Assembly (NCBI GenBank): GCA_017542145.1
Contig: JAFXXQ010000017.1
Location: forward strand, 1-64,000
Direction of reading: 5' to 3'
Source: Bacteroidaceae bacterium
Lineage (GTDB): Bacteria; Bacteroidota; Bacteroidia; Bacteroidales; Bacteroidaceae
DNA length: 64,000 nt
Shown: in pieces, positions 27,177-37,692 of the stretch
Layout: the number at the start of each line of letters is the position of its first letter
Position numbering within the stretch: the stretch's first letter is position 1
Translations under genes and position numbers: made by a program
The notes under the pieces: model-generated
The model's database searches: none
What the model was told of the DNA's origin: nothing
Seen by the model: only the letters and a program-made list of their open reading frames with translations

Positions 27177-27704
27177 TTACCATTTGTTCAAGTGGACTTT
27201 CTCCCATTGGAGGTGTTCCTCGTTGAAGGGTTTACGCTCCATTCCCTTATGGCCGACGGCAATGACACAAAGCACACGCAGGTTGTCGGGTATGCCCAGC
27301 AGCTCGTGGATGACGTCGTCGGCAGGAGTGCCGTCGGCAGCATTGCGGTTTTTCATGTGTGCCCAGCAACTACCCAGGCCAAGGTCCTCAGCCTGCAGCT
27401 GAATCATGATAGCGGCAATGGAGGCATCCTCCACCCAGGCATCGCTCACCCCGGGGTCACCCAGGACGACGATGGCCAGCGGAGCCTCGGCCACAAACGC
27501 AGCGCCGCTTGCCTTGCTCTCAGACAGACGTGCCAGCATGGCCTTGTCGTCAACCACAATAAACTGCCACCCTGTGCTGCGGTGAGATGAGGGCGACATG
27601 AGGGCTGCCTGTAGCAACAGCTCCACCTGCTCCTGTGTGAGTTCTTCATCTGTGAACTTGCGCATGCTGCGCCGAGTCTTTATCAGTTCGCTGAAACTTT
27701 CCAT
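27177..27704 (-). CDS. Nitroreductase family FMN protein
   Basis: Protein of 175 residues with the nitroreductase fold: [15 protein letters not shown] (FMN phosphate contacts), [38 protein letters not shown], and a final [21 protein letters not shown]. Belongs to the short, SagB/YdjA-like group of NAD(P)H-dependent reductases. First gene of the minus-strand operon; a -7 box is present at 27772-27779. Confidence 0.9.
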   Translation of the reverse strand: MESFSELIKTRRSMRKFTDEELTQEQVELLLQAALMSPSSHRSTGWQFIVVDDKAMLARLSESKASGAAFVAEAPLAIVVLGDPGVSDAWVEDASIAAIMIQLQAEDLGLGSCWAHMKNRNAADGTPADDVIHELLGIPDNLRVLCVIAVGHKGMERKPFNEEHLQWEKVHLNKW

Positions 27705-27771
27705 GTTAAGAATTAAGAATTAAAAATTAAGAAAAACAGCCCCCGAAAAAGGTGAAACATATTTTCGCGTG

Positions 27772-27779
27772 CAAAGTTA
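27772..27779 (-). promoter_or_regulatory. -7 box of the nitroreductase-kdsC-maf operon
   Basis: CAAAGTTA reads TAACTTTG on the minus strand (TAnnTTTG). The leader before ATG 27704 holds TTAAGAATTAAG-type AT repeats. It lies back to back with the start of the TonB receptor gene. Confidence 0.55.
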
Positions 27780-27822
27780 GCATAAAAAACAATATCTCGC
27801 GCATATTTGCGTTATATTTTAG

Positions 27823-30246
27823 ATGAAACGAACGCTGACCATACGTCTGCTGCTGTTTTTCGCTGCAATGCTGATGACCGTTGTGCCCTGTCTGGCAGAG
27901 CGCGTGACGGTGAAGGGTGTCATTCGCGACGAACACGGAAGCCCCGTTGAGGTGGCGAACATCTTCGTAGAGAAGCAGCTCATCGGTGCCACGAGCAATC
28001 TGAACGGCGAATATAACATTTCGTTCGAGAGTACCGACAGCGTGGTCATCATCTACTCTATGATAGGCCATCAGACGCGTCGCCGCATTCTGCGCCGCCC
28101 CACGGGTACCATCACCATGGATATCGTGCTGCCCTCGCTGAACATGGAGCTGCAGGGCGTCACCGTGAAGGAAACACGTCGCCAGACGGGCACCATGCAG
28201 CACATCAGCATGAAGGAAGCCCGGCTGACGCCCGATGCCACAGGTGGCTCTGTGGAGTCGTACATTGCCACTCAGGCGGGTGTCAGCAGCACCAACGAGC
28301 TGAGCACGCAGTACAACGTCCGCGGCGGCAACTTCGACGAGAACAGCGTCTATGTCAACGGCATCGAGGTCTATCGCCCTCTCCTCATTCGCGCCGGGCA
28401 GCAGGAGGGGCTCTCGTTCATCAACCCCGACATGGTGGAGAACATCGGTTTCTCGTCGGGCGGCTACGAAGCCCGTTTCGGCGACAAGATGAGCAGCGTG
28501 CTCGACATCACCTACCGCCGCCCCGAGCAGTTCGAGTCCACCCTCAGCGCCAGCCTGCTCGGAACCAATGCCTATGTAGGCTACGGCAACGGACGTCTGA
28601 GCCTCACCAACAGCATCCGCTATAAGACCAGCGAATACCTGCTCGGCACCCTCGATACCCACGGCGAGTACAGCCCCGCCTTCATCGACTACCAGACCTT
28701 CCTCCACTGGCGCCCCACCGAGCGCTGGAGTATGGGCTTCATTGGCAACATCTCGCAGAATAAGTATAACTTCGTCCCCCACGACCGCTACACCTCCTTC
28801 GGAACACTGGCGGACGTCAAGACGTTCGGCGTCTATTTCGCCGGCAAGGAGCAGGACCGTTTCCAGACGTTCTTCGGCTCGTACAACCTCAGCTATGCCA
28901 TCGACAACGGCAACACCCTCAGCCTCAATGCCGCAGCCTATCACACCAACGAGCGCGAGACGTACGACATCATCAGCCAGTATTGGCTCAACGAGGTCGA
29001 TTCTGCCGTGAACCTAGGTGTGGGCACCTACATGGAGCATGCTCGCAACTACCTGCAGGCCATCGTGATGAGTATTGGGCTTAACGGAGAGCACAAGATT
29101 GACGCCCACCATATCCTTTGGGGACTTGAAGCGAAGGACGAGCGCGTCAGCGAGCGCGTCAACGAGTGGGAGTACCGCGACTCCGCCGGCTACAGCGTCC
29201 CCCACACTGGCCGCGACCTCCAACTCATCTACAACCTCCGCTCCGTCAATGCCGTCCACAACCGCCGCCTCTCGGCCTATGTGCAGGACACCTGGCGCTT
29301 CACCAACGGCGCAGGGCTGTTTGTGCTGAATGCCGGTCTGCGGGCCTCGTACTGGACGTGGAATCGCGAGGTCATCGTCAGCCCCCGTGCCTCGCTGGGG
29401 TTCGTGCCCGCCGCCAACGAGAGCTTCACCTTCCGCCTCGCCTCGGGCGTTTATCACCAGAGCCCGTTCTACAAGGAGCTGCGCGACACCACCATCATCG
29501 ACGGCAGCTATCACGTCCTGCTCAACCACCACATCCGTTCGCAGCGCAGCATCCACTTCGTGGCCGCCGCCGACTACAGCTTCCGCATCTTCGACCGCCC
29601 CTTCAAGTTCAGTGCCGAGCTCTACTACAAGGCCCTCTCGAACCTCATCCCCTACAACGTCGACAACATCCGCATCACCTACTACGGCGAGAACTGCGCC
29701 ACCGGCTACGCCACGGGGCTAGACATGAAGCTGTTCGGCGAGTTTGTGCCGGGCACTGACTCGTGGCTCACCTGCTCGTTCATGCGGACCGAGGAGAACA
29801 TCTACGGCCGTTGGTATCCCCGCCCCACCGACCAGCGCGTCAACCTCTCGTTCAACTTCAGCGACTACTTCCCTGGAACCGACCGCTGGAAGATGAGCCT
29901 TCGCGCCTCGTACGCCAACGGGCTGCCCTTCGGGCCGCCCCACAGCGGCCGCGAGAAGCAGATATTCCGTGCCCCCTCCTACCGCCGTGTCGACATCGGC
30001 ATGAGTTACCGCCTTGTGGGCGGCGAGCGCATCCGCACCGAACTGCCCTTCCTCCGGGGCACCGCCCTCGCCTCGCCGCAGTCGCCCGTGCAGAACATCT
30101 GGCTGGGCATCGACGCCTTCAACCTGCTCGGCATCCGCAACGTCAACAGCTACTACTGGATAACCGACATCGACAACCACCAGTACGCCGTCCCCAACTA
30201 CCTGACCGACCGCCGCGTCAACTTCCGCATCCTGTGCGAGTTCTAA
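27823..30246 (+). CDS. TonB-dependent receptor with carboxypeptidase-regulatory-like N-terminus
   Basis: Outer-membrane receptor of 807 residues. Signal peptide MKRTLTIRLLLFFAAMLMTV. Residues about 25-115 form a carboxypeptidase-regulatory-like beta sandwich (VKGVIRDEHGSPVEVANIFV). Then come a plug domain with QYNVRGGNFDENSVYVNGIEV and a 22-strand barrel to the C-terminal Phe (FRILCEF). No partner SusD gene is adjacent, so it is not a classical polysaccharide locus; the ligand is unknown. The gene is GC-rich with strongly C-ending codons. trmO follows after 10 nt. Confidence 0.92.
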   Translation: MKRTLTIRLLLFFAAMLMTVVPCLAERVTVKGVIRDEHGSPVEVANIFVEKQLIGATSNLNGEYNISFESTDSVVIIYSMIGHQTRRRILRRPTGTITMDIVLPSLNMELQGVTVKETRRQTGTMQHISMKEARLTPDATGGSVESYIATQAGVSSTNELSTQYNVRGGNFDENSVYVNGIEVYRPLLIRAGQQEGLSFINPDMVENIGFSSGGYEARFGDKMSSVLDITYRRPEQFESTLSASLLGTNAYVGYGNGRLSLTNSIRYKTSEYLLGTLDTHGEYSPAFIDYQTFLHWRPTERWSMGFIGNISQNKYNFVPHDRYTSFGTLADVKTFGVYFAGKEQDRFQTFFGSYNLSYAIDNGNTLSLNAAAYHTNERETYDIISQYWLNEVDSAVNLGVGTYMEHARNYLQAIVMSIGLNGEHKIDAHHILWGLEAKDERVSERVNEWEYRDSAGYSVPHTGRDLQLIYNLRSVNAVHNRRLSAYVQDTWRFTNGAGLFVLNAGLRASYWTWNREVIVSPRASLGFVPAANESFTFRLASGVYHQSPFYKELRDTTIIDGSYHVLLNHHIRSQRSIHFVAAADYSFRIFDRPFKFSAELYYKALSNLIPYNVDNIRITYYGENCATGYATGLDMKLFGEFVPGTDSWLTCSFMRTEENIYGRWYPRPTDQRVNLSFNFSDYFPGTDRWKMSLRASYANGLPFGPPHSGREKQIFRAPSYRRVDIGMSYRLVGGERIRTELPFLRGTALASPQSPVQNIWLGIDAFNLLGIRNVNSYYWITDIDNHQYAVPNYLTDRRVNFRILCEF

Positions 30247-30256
30247 GACGAAACAG

Positions 30257-30928
30257 ATGAAGCCCGTTGCCCATATCCACACCGACCTCCCCGCCAAGTT
30301 CGGCGTCCCCCGCCAGAGCGGGCTCGTGCCCGAGCTAAAGGGGCGCATCGTCCTCACCCCGCCCTACCGCGACGCAAATGCCCTGCGCGGCCTCGAGGGG
30401 TTCGACTACATCTGGGTCATCTGGCAGTTCCACCAGAACGCCACGCCCTGCGACGCCCTCACCGTCCGTCCGCCGCGGCTGGGAGGGAACGAGCGGATGG
30501 GCGTCTTTGCCACCCGTTCGTCCTTCCGCCCCAACGGCCTTGCTCTCTCCTCCCTAAAGGTCGAGCACATCGAGTGGGACACCCCCGAAGGCCCCGTCAT
30601 CCACGTCAGCGGCATCGACATGACGGATGGTACCCCTGTGCTGGACATCAAGCCTTACGTCACCTTCACCGACAGCCACCCCGACGCCCGCAGCGGCTTT
30701 GTCGATACTTGTCCGAAACCCACGCTTGAAGTTCAATTCTCTGAGAATCTGCTGTCATTTCTTCCTGACGACAAACGCGAGGCGGCTGTCGCCCTGTTAG
30801 AGCAAGACCCTCGCCCAGCCTATCAGTCTGACCCCACACGCATCTATGGAATTCCCTTTTCGGGGTTTGATATCCGCTTTTATGTAAAGAGTGGCACACT
30901 CGTCGTTACCGATATTGTGCCGCTCTAG
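30257..30928 (+). CDS. trmO: tRNA (N6-threonylcarbamoyladenosine37-N6)-methyltransferase TrmO
   Basis: Protein of 223 residues matching TrmO (TsaA/YaeB), which uses S-adenosylmethionine to methylate t6A37 of tRNA-Thr. Motifs: KFGVPRQSGLVPELKGRIVL, GLEGFDYIWVIWQFH, ATRSSFRPNGLALSS, HVSGIDMTDGTPVLDIKPY and a final DIRFYVKSGTLVVTDI. Ends in TAG. A short spacer (30929-31009) with a GAGCTTCGCTCGAGCTC palindrome separates it from the convergent giant gene. Confidence 0.93.
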   Translation: MKPVAHIHTDLPAKFGVPRQSGLVPELKGRIVLTPPYRDANALRGLEGFDYIWVIWQFHQNATPCDALTVRPPRLGGNERMGVFATRSSFRPNGLALSSLKVEHIEWDTPEGPVIHVSGIDMTDGTPVLDIKPYVTFTDSHPDARSGFVDTCPKPTLEVQFSENLLSFLPDDKREAAVALLEQDPRPAYQSDPTRIYGIPFSGFDIRFYVKSGTLVVTDIVPL

Positions 30929-31009
30929 CTGGGAGTGCTAAACCCGTTACTTCACAATCACCTTGAGCTTCGCTCGAGCTCATTCACGTTCGGAAGTGCA
31001 AGCAAGTTC

Positions 31010-34000
31010 TCATTTAATCACGACCTTGCGTCCGCTTTGGATGTAGATGCCGCGTACAGGATTCATTACGCGACGACCTTGCAGGTCATAAACGAGCGAA
31101 TCCTCCTGAAGGGATTTCAATGAAGGAAGGTCGATACCTTCGCCTAGCAGCTGCATCCAACTGACGGAACGCCCACGCTCGCCATTGTAGCCTTCGTGGT
31201 CGATGATGTCGGCCGTCTGGACGGTAAGCAAATAGTAGCCCGTTTGTTCGGTAAGATGGCCTAGGCGTAGCTCGTACTCGTCGGACTGCGTGCCCACGGG
31301 GACGATGCCTACGCTGGAAACATCGAGGCGCGTGCCCTCGTGGCTGAGGCGGAGGTCGTCGGTGGTGAACGTGGCCTCCATGATGGGCTTGTTGAAGCGG
31401 ACACACAGCGTGGAGAGGGGCGTGGAGAGCCAGCTGCCGGCATCGGGGACGGTGAAGATATCGTCGACCGCCAGCCAAACGGCGGGCATGGGCTGGAAGA
31501 CGATGCGATAGGTGTCACCTTCGGCACCGGTGCAGCCGGCTAAGTGCAAACGGTTCTCCGCCACAGGCTTGCGGGCATCGTTGAAGACATACTGCGTCAG
31601 CCAGCAGCAGCGGAGGGGGATGTCGGCACCGTCGCTCAGGCGGATAATGGAGCGGACGCGGCCGTGGCCGTCGGTTGGGTCGGGCATCCAGCCATAGACC
31701 CAGTCGGTGCCCGTGGCGGGCAGGGCTATGTAGTAGGCGACGTCGGTGCCGGCGTCAGAACGTTCGGCTTGCAGCCCGGAGACGGTGGTCACGGGAGTGG
31801 TGGTGCCATCGACGAAGTAGATAGCGTCGGGGGCATCGTCGGCATCAGCCACATCATTGACCAGGAAGGCGGCCTGCTCCGTGCCGTCGGCATCGCGCAC
31901 GGCAATGCTGTGGATAAGCTCGTGGACGTGGATGGTATCGAGCAGCGTGAGGTCGGGGTTGTCGTAGCTGGTGACGTGGGTGGCCTCGATATCGTAGTCG
32001 ATGAAATGTCCGTAGATGGAGCTGCGCATCCACCACTGGGCATAGGCTGACGAGTGAGGGGGCACGTCGCCGAATTCGGTAGCGACGCTCTGGCCGAGCG
32101 CCAGCACCTTGTCGCCGCCGTTGAGCTGCGAGCTGACCATCTCGTAGTTGATGAGCAGGCCTTTCTCGTTCTCGACAATTCGGGGCTGGTCGGTGACGAT
32201 GCGGAGGTCACGCGCCGTGCCCGCGCCCTTGTTGAGTAATATCAGCGAGAACTCGGCATCCTCGGCGGGCTCGACCTCGTCGGTGAAGGGGTCGTCGCTC
32301 ATGATGTCGCGCTGCACAAAGTATATCATCTCTAGCACGGGGGTGGGCCTGACGGTAATGGTCACGGGCAGCAGCTCGCGCGTCACCTCGTAGCCGCTGA
32401 AGGGGTCGATGTAGGTGAGGCTGCCGCCGATGGTATAGACGACGGGCTCGTCAGGCGCTGCATAGCGGGTGGGTATGAACTTCACCTTTGCCACACCGGT
32501 CTGAAGGGCATCCAGCGTCCAGCCGGCATCGAAGGCCAGCTGGCCGCCGAAGCCGTCGAGCGACTGCATGTGCACCTCCATCTCGTGGGCGGTGGCCATC
32601 GTACCGTCAGAGGCGGTGACGGTGAGGCTGAGGCGGACGTCACGCATAGCCTCGTCGGCACTACCGTTATAGACGGTGAGCGTGCCCTCGAAGGCTTGGC
32701 GGGTGAACGTCATCGTCTGGCTGAGTTGTATCTTCACCGTGGCGCAGACGGCACTGCTGGCTTGGTCGAGCTGCTTCTCAAGCTTTGCCTGTTCGAAGGT
32801 CCACATCTCAGAGGTTGAGGCGTAGCCCATCTGGCGCGAACGAGCCTCGCAGTCGTCGATGACGGCTCGGCGCGCGGCTATGATGGCTTCGTCAGGGCAG
32901 TTGTCGGGATTCGTGCCGAACAGGCGCTCGATGAGTGCATCGAAGGCTTCGTCCGACACGGTTTGGGGCTTCAGGTGGCGCAGGGCGTCGGCCGTGGTCT
33001 GACGATGGTCGGCAGGGAAGGCACGCAGGATGGCCAGTATCTGCTCCGAATCGACATCGTTCCAGACGTCAGGATTGCCGATAATCTCCTTGATGAGGGC
33101 ATCGCCAGCTTCCATCTCATCGCACAGGAGGAGTGCCTTCTGCTGGAATGCCTTCACGAAGCTGGGCATGGCAGATGCCCGACGGTCAGGGGCATCATCA
33201 TCGTCATCATCATCATCGCCGCCAGTCAGACAGTCCATAGTGGCGAAACTCTTGACACAGCCCACCGTGTTAAGGACGGCTCCGCCAAAGGGTCCCGTGA
33301 ACAGGCTTCCGATAACAAGGGCGTAATCGACGACATCGCTTGCCGTGATGAGACCCGTAACCGTCCCCACCACAGGAATATAGCCCAAGCCACAGAGGAG
33401 GGCTTTTTCGCCGAACTCATTCAGGCAGTCGTTGCAACCCGTATAGGAACGGGAGGCGATGGTTCCGCCGCCCGACCAGGCGCCATAGCCTCCGCCACCG
33501 CCGCCTGACCAATAACCGCCAAACGAGCCGTAGCTGTCGGCAGAGCAGGACTGCTGGTAGAGCACCTTGCTGTAGCCGCCACTCTTGGTGTCCTTGCCGC
33601 ATGGCCACTCGTACTTCACATTCTGATCCATGTGGCAGGGCATGTTGCTACCCGCCTGCACGGGGCCAGCCTTGTGGGGATAGGTACCTGTGCGACGATG
33701 GCGCATGGAGGCCTCGGAATTCTCGCCCGGGAAGAGACGGGTGACACGAACGGGGATGACCGCTGACGTCTGGGCCTCCAAGCTGTCGGGAACTTCGCAG
33801 AGCGGCGTGAAGCTGAAGAATTCGTTATCGGGGAACGTAAGCTCAAGAGCTTGCGCCCGGATAAGGCCGCGGTTGATGAGCACCGTGTTATAGACCAGAC
33901 TCTGGCCAAGTTCCATCGCCTCGAAGGGCTGCTCATCGACAATCATCTCCACAACGGGCTGCGGGACATAGGTCTCGAACGTCATCGTAGTGACAATCTT

Positions 34001-37000
34001 ATACTCGTCTGTCTCGTTCACCTCCACCACTTCAAAGTCGATGGTGATGGCCTGGAAACTGAGGTTGACCGTCAGCTCCGTCGTCCGGGAGGGGTCGATA
34101 CTGATGTTGTTTTGATAGCCGTCGTGCCTGTCGGCCTTGACGGTGACGGTGTACCACCCGGCAGGGAGGTCGAAGGCCGCAAGGCCGTCCTGCCCCGTAG
34201 TGCCCTCGGCAACGACGGCGCCGCTAACTGGATGCGTAACCCTGACCTCTGCCCCACTGACGTGAGGAGCCTCGGCCGTATAATAGGTGTTCTCGTCGCA
34301 GACATCGACCACCAGCCTGCCCTGGGCATCGCTGACGGGCTCCACGCTGTAGGGCAGCGAAAGGCCTTGTCCGTTCTCGACATTCAGGGCGAGGCGTCCT
34401 GTGAGGGGCACGTTGAGCTTCATGGATTCGTCGGGCATGAAGCGGAGCATGACGGTAGCCTTCTCGCCCGGTTGGAGGGAGGCCATCAAGAGGGGCGTCA
34501 GCGGACTCATCCAAGCCACCTCGGGCAAGACGAGGGCAATTTCACCCGTCGCTGCCGCTCCTTCGTTGGTGATGGTGAAGGCGTAATCCGTCCAACCGCC
34601 CATGAGCATGGTGGTGGTGATTTCGCTAACGTTGGCAGTCAGCAGAGCGGTGGGATTGACGTTGTAGTACCAGACGGTCAACTCCCTCGCCGGGCCTTCG
34701 GCAGTGGTGATGCGCAGACGGAGCTCCTCGTATTGGTCGCCACGGGTGGCAGCCTTGGGAGTGACGGCGAGATGCAGCACAGCCTTGCCGTCGGCCTCGA
34801 AAGTCGATACACCGGTGAGTTTCACATCGAGATTGGCGTTTTTCGACACTTGTGTGAAGGTAACGTCTGTGAGGGGAATGACACCCGGGTTGCGAACGGC
34901 GATGTCGGCCACATAGGTCGAATCGACAACAAAGATTCGCCAGGCACTCCATGCATCGTCGGCATCCCACCTCGGCCCCTCGGTCTGGAATCCGCGGACA
35001 TCGAACGTACAGGCCGTGAAGGCGGCATCGTCAGGCCAACTTTCAGGATAGACGGCTGCTGCCAGGAAATGGCCCGTCCACCCTTCGTAAGTCGTCCACG
35101 GATAGCTGAAGGCGCCGTTCTCGTCAGTGACGACGTTGAAGGTCTGGTCGCCTCCCTCGGCATTACGGACGACAAGCTTCAGCTGGCTGAAGGCATTCTT
35201 CGCGCCGGCAATCTGCCCCGTGAAGCGCACCACATCGCCCACGTCGTAGAGCGTTTTGTCCGTCGCAAGCGTGGCTGTATAGGGCGGGACCACCTTTATC
35301 AGATAGGAAGCGGAAGCCGTATTGTTGTCGTAGTTGGTTTCCTTGAAGGCACGCGAGCTGTTCACCCATGCCTGGGCAGTAACCTCAGTGACATAGTCGG
35401 TGACGGCAATCGTGGGTGTCAGTCGTAGCGACTGGCCCACAGGAATTTCCTGACGAGTACGGTACTCCCAACTTCCCCCCTTCCACGGCCCGGAAACGGT
35501 CACATCCAGACCTGACGGCATAGGTTGATTGCCCTTGTTGGCAATGACGATAACTGCCTGCACCGAGTCCTTTGCCTGCACCTCAGTGGGCGTAATGGAG
35601 AACTCGCTGATAGAGACATCAGGGCCAGTATTGGGGTCATATTGGCTGTCGGGAACATTGCCAATGCAGACGAGTACACTCAACTGCTGTGTCTCGCCCG
35701 GAGCGATAAGACGGTCACGCCAGCACCAGCCCATGCCGCTGTCATACGAGCCATTCTCGATGTAGAGATTGTTAATCTCGACAATAGATTTATCGTGGTA
35801 GAGACCGAGGCCAAGGTCGGCCTGCTGTCCGCCATAATCCTGCCAGACATACATGGCGATGATGTTCTTCCCCTTGGGGTTGAGGGCATTGACGGCCTGC
35901 TCATTGATGTCGCGGAATTCAAGCCAGTCCATCCAGGGCTCACCCGTGTAGGCCAGCACGCCGTTGAAGTACAAGTCGCATCCACCGTCATGGACGATAC
36001 GCATGCGCAAGTCCTTCAGGTCGTCGCGGCTGACGTTCAACGTCACCTCCTTACGCATCCAAAGGAAATCACTTCGCCAGTCCGTTCCCGTCGAGTGATA
36101 GGGAGCGAAAGGCGAGCGCCCCACCTTCCAGCTGCTGTCGTCGAACGAGGCGGCGTTCCAGTCGTCAGCAGGCTTCTCCATGGTGTACCGCCATGTGTCG
36201 CCTCCCTGCTCGTCAGTCTTGATAAACGTGGTGTACTCATCCTCTCCCTCAATTGCGCCATGCCAAAGCCCTTCCTGAAGGCCGAGGGCGATGTCGAGCG
36301 TCTGTCCGCCCCAGCTGTTGTAGGAGTAGGCGGCGATAGTATTGGTACCGTGGAGGTTGAGGGCGGCAAGGGCGGCATCGCTGATTTCGTAGTCATAGTA
36401 TTCGCTGTAGTATTCGGGGTTACTGAAAGCAAGGACACCGTTGATATAAACCTGATTGGCGCCTTCAGCATTATGGAAAATCTTCAAGCGGAGAAAGCGG
36501 GCCTGCTCGGGGGTGATGTCGAGGTCGAAGGTACGGCGAAGCCAGATTTTACGGTTGTCGCCCTCCCAGGGGGTGCGCACATGACTGCGTCCCGATGTGC
36601 CGAAGCCTGCAACGCCCTCGCTCCAACCACTATCGTTGAAGTCCGGAGCCGTCCAACCTGCAGCAGGCTCCGTGAAGGTGTAGCGCCACCTTTCCGAGAT
36701 ATCCTCGGACTCAGGAGCGATAATGGCCTGGGTGAAGTCACTGGGATGCCATCGTGGGCAGGTATAATCGCCCGCAACAGCCCTGCTACTGGAGTTCTGG
36801 CCATATTGGCCGAACCAGTAGCCATCCACATCGCTTACGCCCGAGCGGTTCTTAAACAGGAACTGAAGGGTAGCAGCCTCTTCAGGATTCAAGCTGCTGG
36901 CCATCTCCAGCCCGAAGGGATTGCCATTTTTGTCGCGCACCAGCGTGATAGGTGCCAGATCGTAATCGCCAAGGGACAGGTCGGCACGACTGCCCAGTGA

Positions 37001-37537
37001 AAAGGTGTGGGGGGTTTCGTCCGTATTGGTCACGTTGTAGACGACGTGGGCATATTCGCCCAGCGGCTCAAGGGTTACCTTCACATCCAGTCCGTGGGCT
37101 CTGCCCGTCAGAAATTCGTTGCGGTACCACTGGTAATTCTCATTGTCGCCCATCCGGATGCAATCTTCCATACGGTCTGTGTACCAGCTTTTTATATCGC
37201 TTGCCCAGATGCCGTCGTCTTCGTCATCCACACGGATGGCCGTAATATAGCCGCCACCGTCATAAGTGGAGCTGTAATAGCTGCTATTGAACTTGCCCAG
37301 GATATCAAACACAGCGCTGTCGTTCCTCACCCAGAGGCTGGTTGTACCCAGACGGGAGTACTCATCAGGCAGGTCGCCGTCGGTGTAGATGATACGTTGA
37401 GGAGCCTTCAGCACCTTGGCAGGAGCATAACTGCGTGTGGGCGAATCCACACGGTCGGTCTGTGCCGAAAGCGGGGGCAGGACAATCGTCAAAGCCACGA
37501 AGCTAAGCACAAGATTTTTAAGAGTTTGGTGTTTCAT
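31010..37537 (-). CDS. Giant multidomain surface protein with sorting-like C-terminus
   Basis: About 2175 residues. Start ATG 37537 (MKHQTLKNLVLSFVALTIVL signal) is supported by a -7 box at 37566-37573. Two similar jelly-roll modules lie at about residues 280-425 and 445-585 (WRYTFTEPAAGWTAPDFNDS, WRYTMEKPADDWNAASFDDS), a CARDB domain at about 635-755, and further Ig-like and carboxypeptidase-regulatory-like folds to about 1200. A Cys- and Gly-rich stretch with a hydrophobic segment is near 1345-1425, then a run of eight Asp near 1440. It ends VYDLQGRRVMNPVRGIYIQS...VVIK, a typical surface sorting tail. No catalytic domain recognised; probably an adhesin or scaffold. Confidence 0.8.
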   Translation of the reverse strand: MKHQTLKNLVLSFVALTIVLPPLSAQTDRVDSPTRSYAPAKVLKAPQRIIYTDGDLPDEYSRLGTTSLWVRNDSAVFDILGKFNSSYYSSTYDGGGYITAIRVDDEDDGIWASDIKSWYTDRMEDCIRMGDNENYQWYRNEFLTGRAHGLDVKVTLEPLGEYAHVVYNVTNTDETPHTFSLGSRADLSLGDYDLAPITLVRDKNGNPFGLEMASSLNPEEAATLQFLFKNRSGVSDVDGYWFGQYGQNSSSRAVAGDYTCPRWHPSDFTQAIIAPESEDISERWRYTFTEPAAGWTAPDFNDSGWSEGVAGFGTSGRSHVRTPWEGDNRKIWLRRTFDLDITPEQARFLRLKIFHNAEGANQVYINGVLAFSNPEYYSEYYDYEISDAALAALNLHGTNTIAAYSYNSWGGQTLDIALGLQEGLWHGAIEGEDEYTTFIKTDEQGGDTWRYTMEKPADDWNAASFDDSSWKVGRSPFAPYHSTGTDWRSDFLWMRKEVTLNVSRDDLKDLRMRIVHDGGCDLYFNGVLAYTGEPWMDWLEFRDINEQAVNALNPKGKNIIAMYVWQDYGGQQADLGLGLYHDKSIVEINNLYIENGSYDSGMGWCWRDRLIAPGETQQLSVLVCIGNVPDSQYDPNTGPDVSISEFSITPTEVQAKDSVQAVIVIANKGNQPMPSGLDVTVSGPWKGGSWEYRTRQEIPVGQSLRLTPTIAVTDYVTEVTAQAWVNSSRAFKETNYDNNTASASYLIKVVPPYTATLATDKTLYDVGDVVRFTGQIAGAKNAFSQLKLVVRNAEGGDQTFNVVTDENGAFSYPWTTYEGWTGHFLAAAVYPESWPDDAAFTACTFDVRGFQTEGPRWDADDAWSAWRIFVVDSTYVADIAVRNPGVIPLTDVTFTQVSKNANLDVKLTGVSTFEADGKAVLHLAVTPKAATRGDQYEELRLRITTAEGPARELTVWYYNVNPTALLTANVSEITTTMLMGGWTDYAFTITNEGAAATGEIALVLPEVAWMSPLTPLLMASLQPGEKATVMLRFMPDESMKLNVPLTGRLALNVENGQGLSLPYSVEPVSDAQGRLVVDVCDENTYYTAEAPHVSGAEVRVTHPVSGAVVAEGTTGQDGLAAFDLPAGWYTVTVKADRHDGYQNNISIDPSRTTELTVNLSFQAITIDFEVVEVNETDEYKIVTTMTFETYVPQPVVEMIVDEQPFEAMELGQSLVYNTVLINRGLIRAQALELTFPDNEFFSFTPLCEVPDSLEAQTSAVIPVRVTRLFPGENSEASMRHRRTGTYPHKAGPVQAGSNMPCHMDQNVKYEWPCGKDTKSGGYSKVLYQQSCSADSYGSFGGYWSGGGGGGYGAWSGGGTIASRSYTGCNDCLNEFGEKALLCGLGYIPVVGTVTGLITASDVVDYALVIGSLFTGPFGGAVLNTVGCVKSFATMDCLTGGDDDDDDDDAPDRRASAMPSFVKAFQQKALLLCDEMEAGDALIKEIIGNPDVWNDVDSEQILAILRAFPADHRQTTADALRHLKPQTVSDEAFDALIERLFGTNPDNCPDEAIIAARRAVIDDCEARSRQMGYASTSEMWTFEQAKLEKQLDQASSAVCATVKIQLSQTMTFTRQAFEGTLTVYNGSADEAMRDVRLSLTVTASDGTMATAHEMEVHMQSLDGFGGQLAFDAGWTLDALQTGVAKVKFIPTRYAAPDEPVVYTIGGSLTYIDPFSGYEVTRELLPVTITVRPTPVLEMIYFVQRDIMSDDPFTDEVEPAEDAEFSLILLNKGAGTARDLRIVTDQPRIVENEKGLLINYEMVSSQLNGGDKVLALGQSVATEFGDVPPHSSAYAQWWMRSSIYGHFIDYDIEATHVTSYDNPDLTLLDTIHVHELIHSIAVRDADGTEQAAFLVNDVADADDAPDAIYFVDGTTTPVTTVSGLQAERSDAGTDVAYYIALPATGTDWVYGWMPDPTDGHGRVRSIIRLSDGADIPLRCCWLTQYVFNDARKPVAENRLHLAGCTGAEGDTYRIVFQPMPAVWLAVDDIFTVPDAGSWLSTPLSTLCVRFNKPIMEATFTTDDLRLSHEGTRLDVSSVGIVPVGTQSDEYELRLGHLTEQTGYYLLTVQTADIIDHEGYNGERGRSVSWMQLLGEGIDLPSLKSLQEDSLVYDLQGRRVMNPVRGIYIQSGRKVVIK

Positions 37538-37565
37538 AGCAACTGGTATTAATTCAAATTTTTTA

Positions 37566-37573
37566 CAAAGATA
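37566..37573 (-). promoter_or_regulatory. -7 box of the giant surface protein gene
   Basis: CAAAGATA reads TATCTTTG on the minus strand, about 28 nt before ATG 37537. Confidence 0.65.
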
Positions 37574-37692
37574 ACAAAAGTTTTTCAATCCACCAAATTG
37601 GGGCGAAAAAAGAAGGACGGAATCTTCGGCAACTCATTCGTGACTCAATTCCCCATGTCTTATTGCCCACAGCCTCCCCCCAAAAGGGGTGT

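Noticed and set aside
27823-30928. A SusC/SusD polysaccharide utilisation locus around the TonB receptor
   Set aside because: No SusD-like lipoprotein, sensor or glycosidase adjoins the receptor; its neighbours are nitroreductase and trmO.
33851-37000. Two long plus-strand frames (525 and 491 codons) antisense to the giant surface protein
   Set aside because: They mirror the third-position bias of the minus-strand gene, which has a signal peptide, promoter box and sorting tail. No motif is seen in the antisense products.
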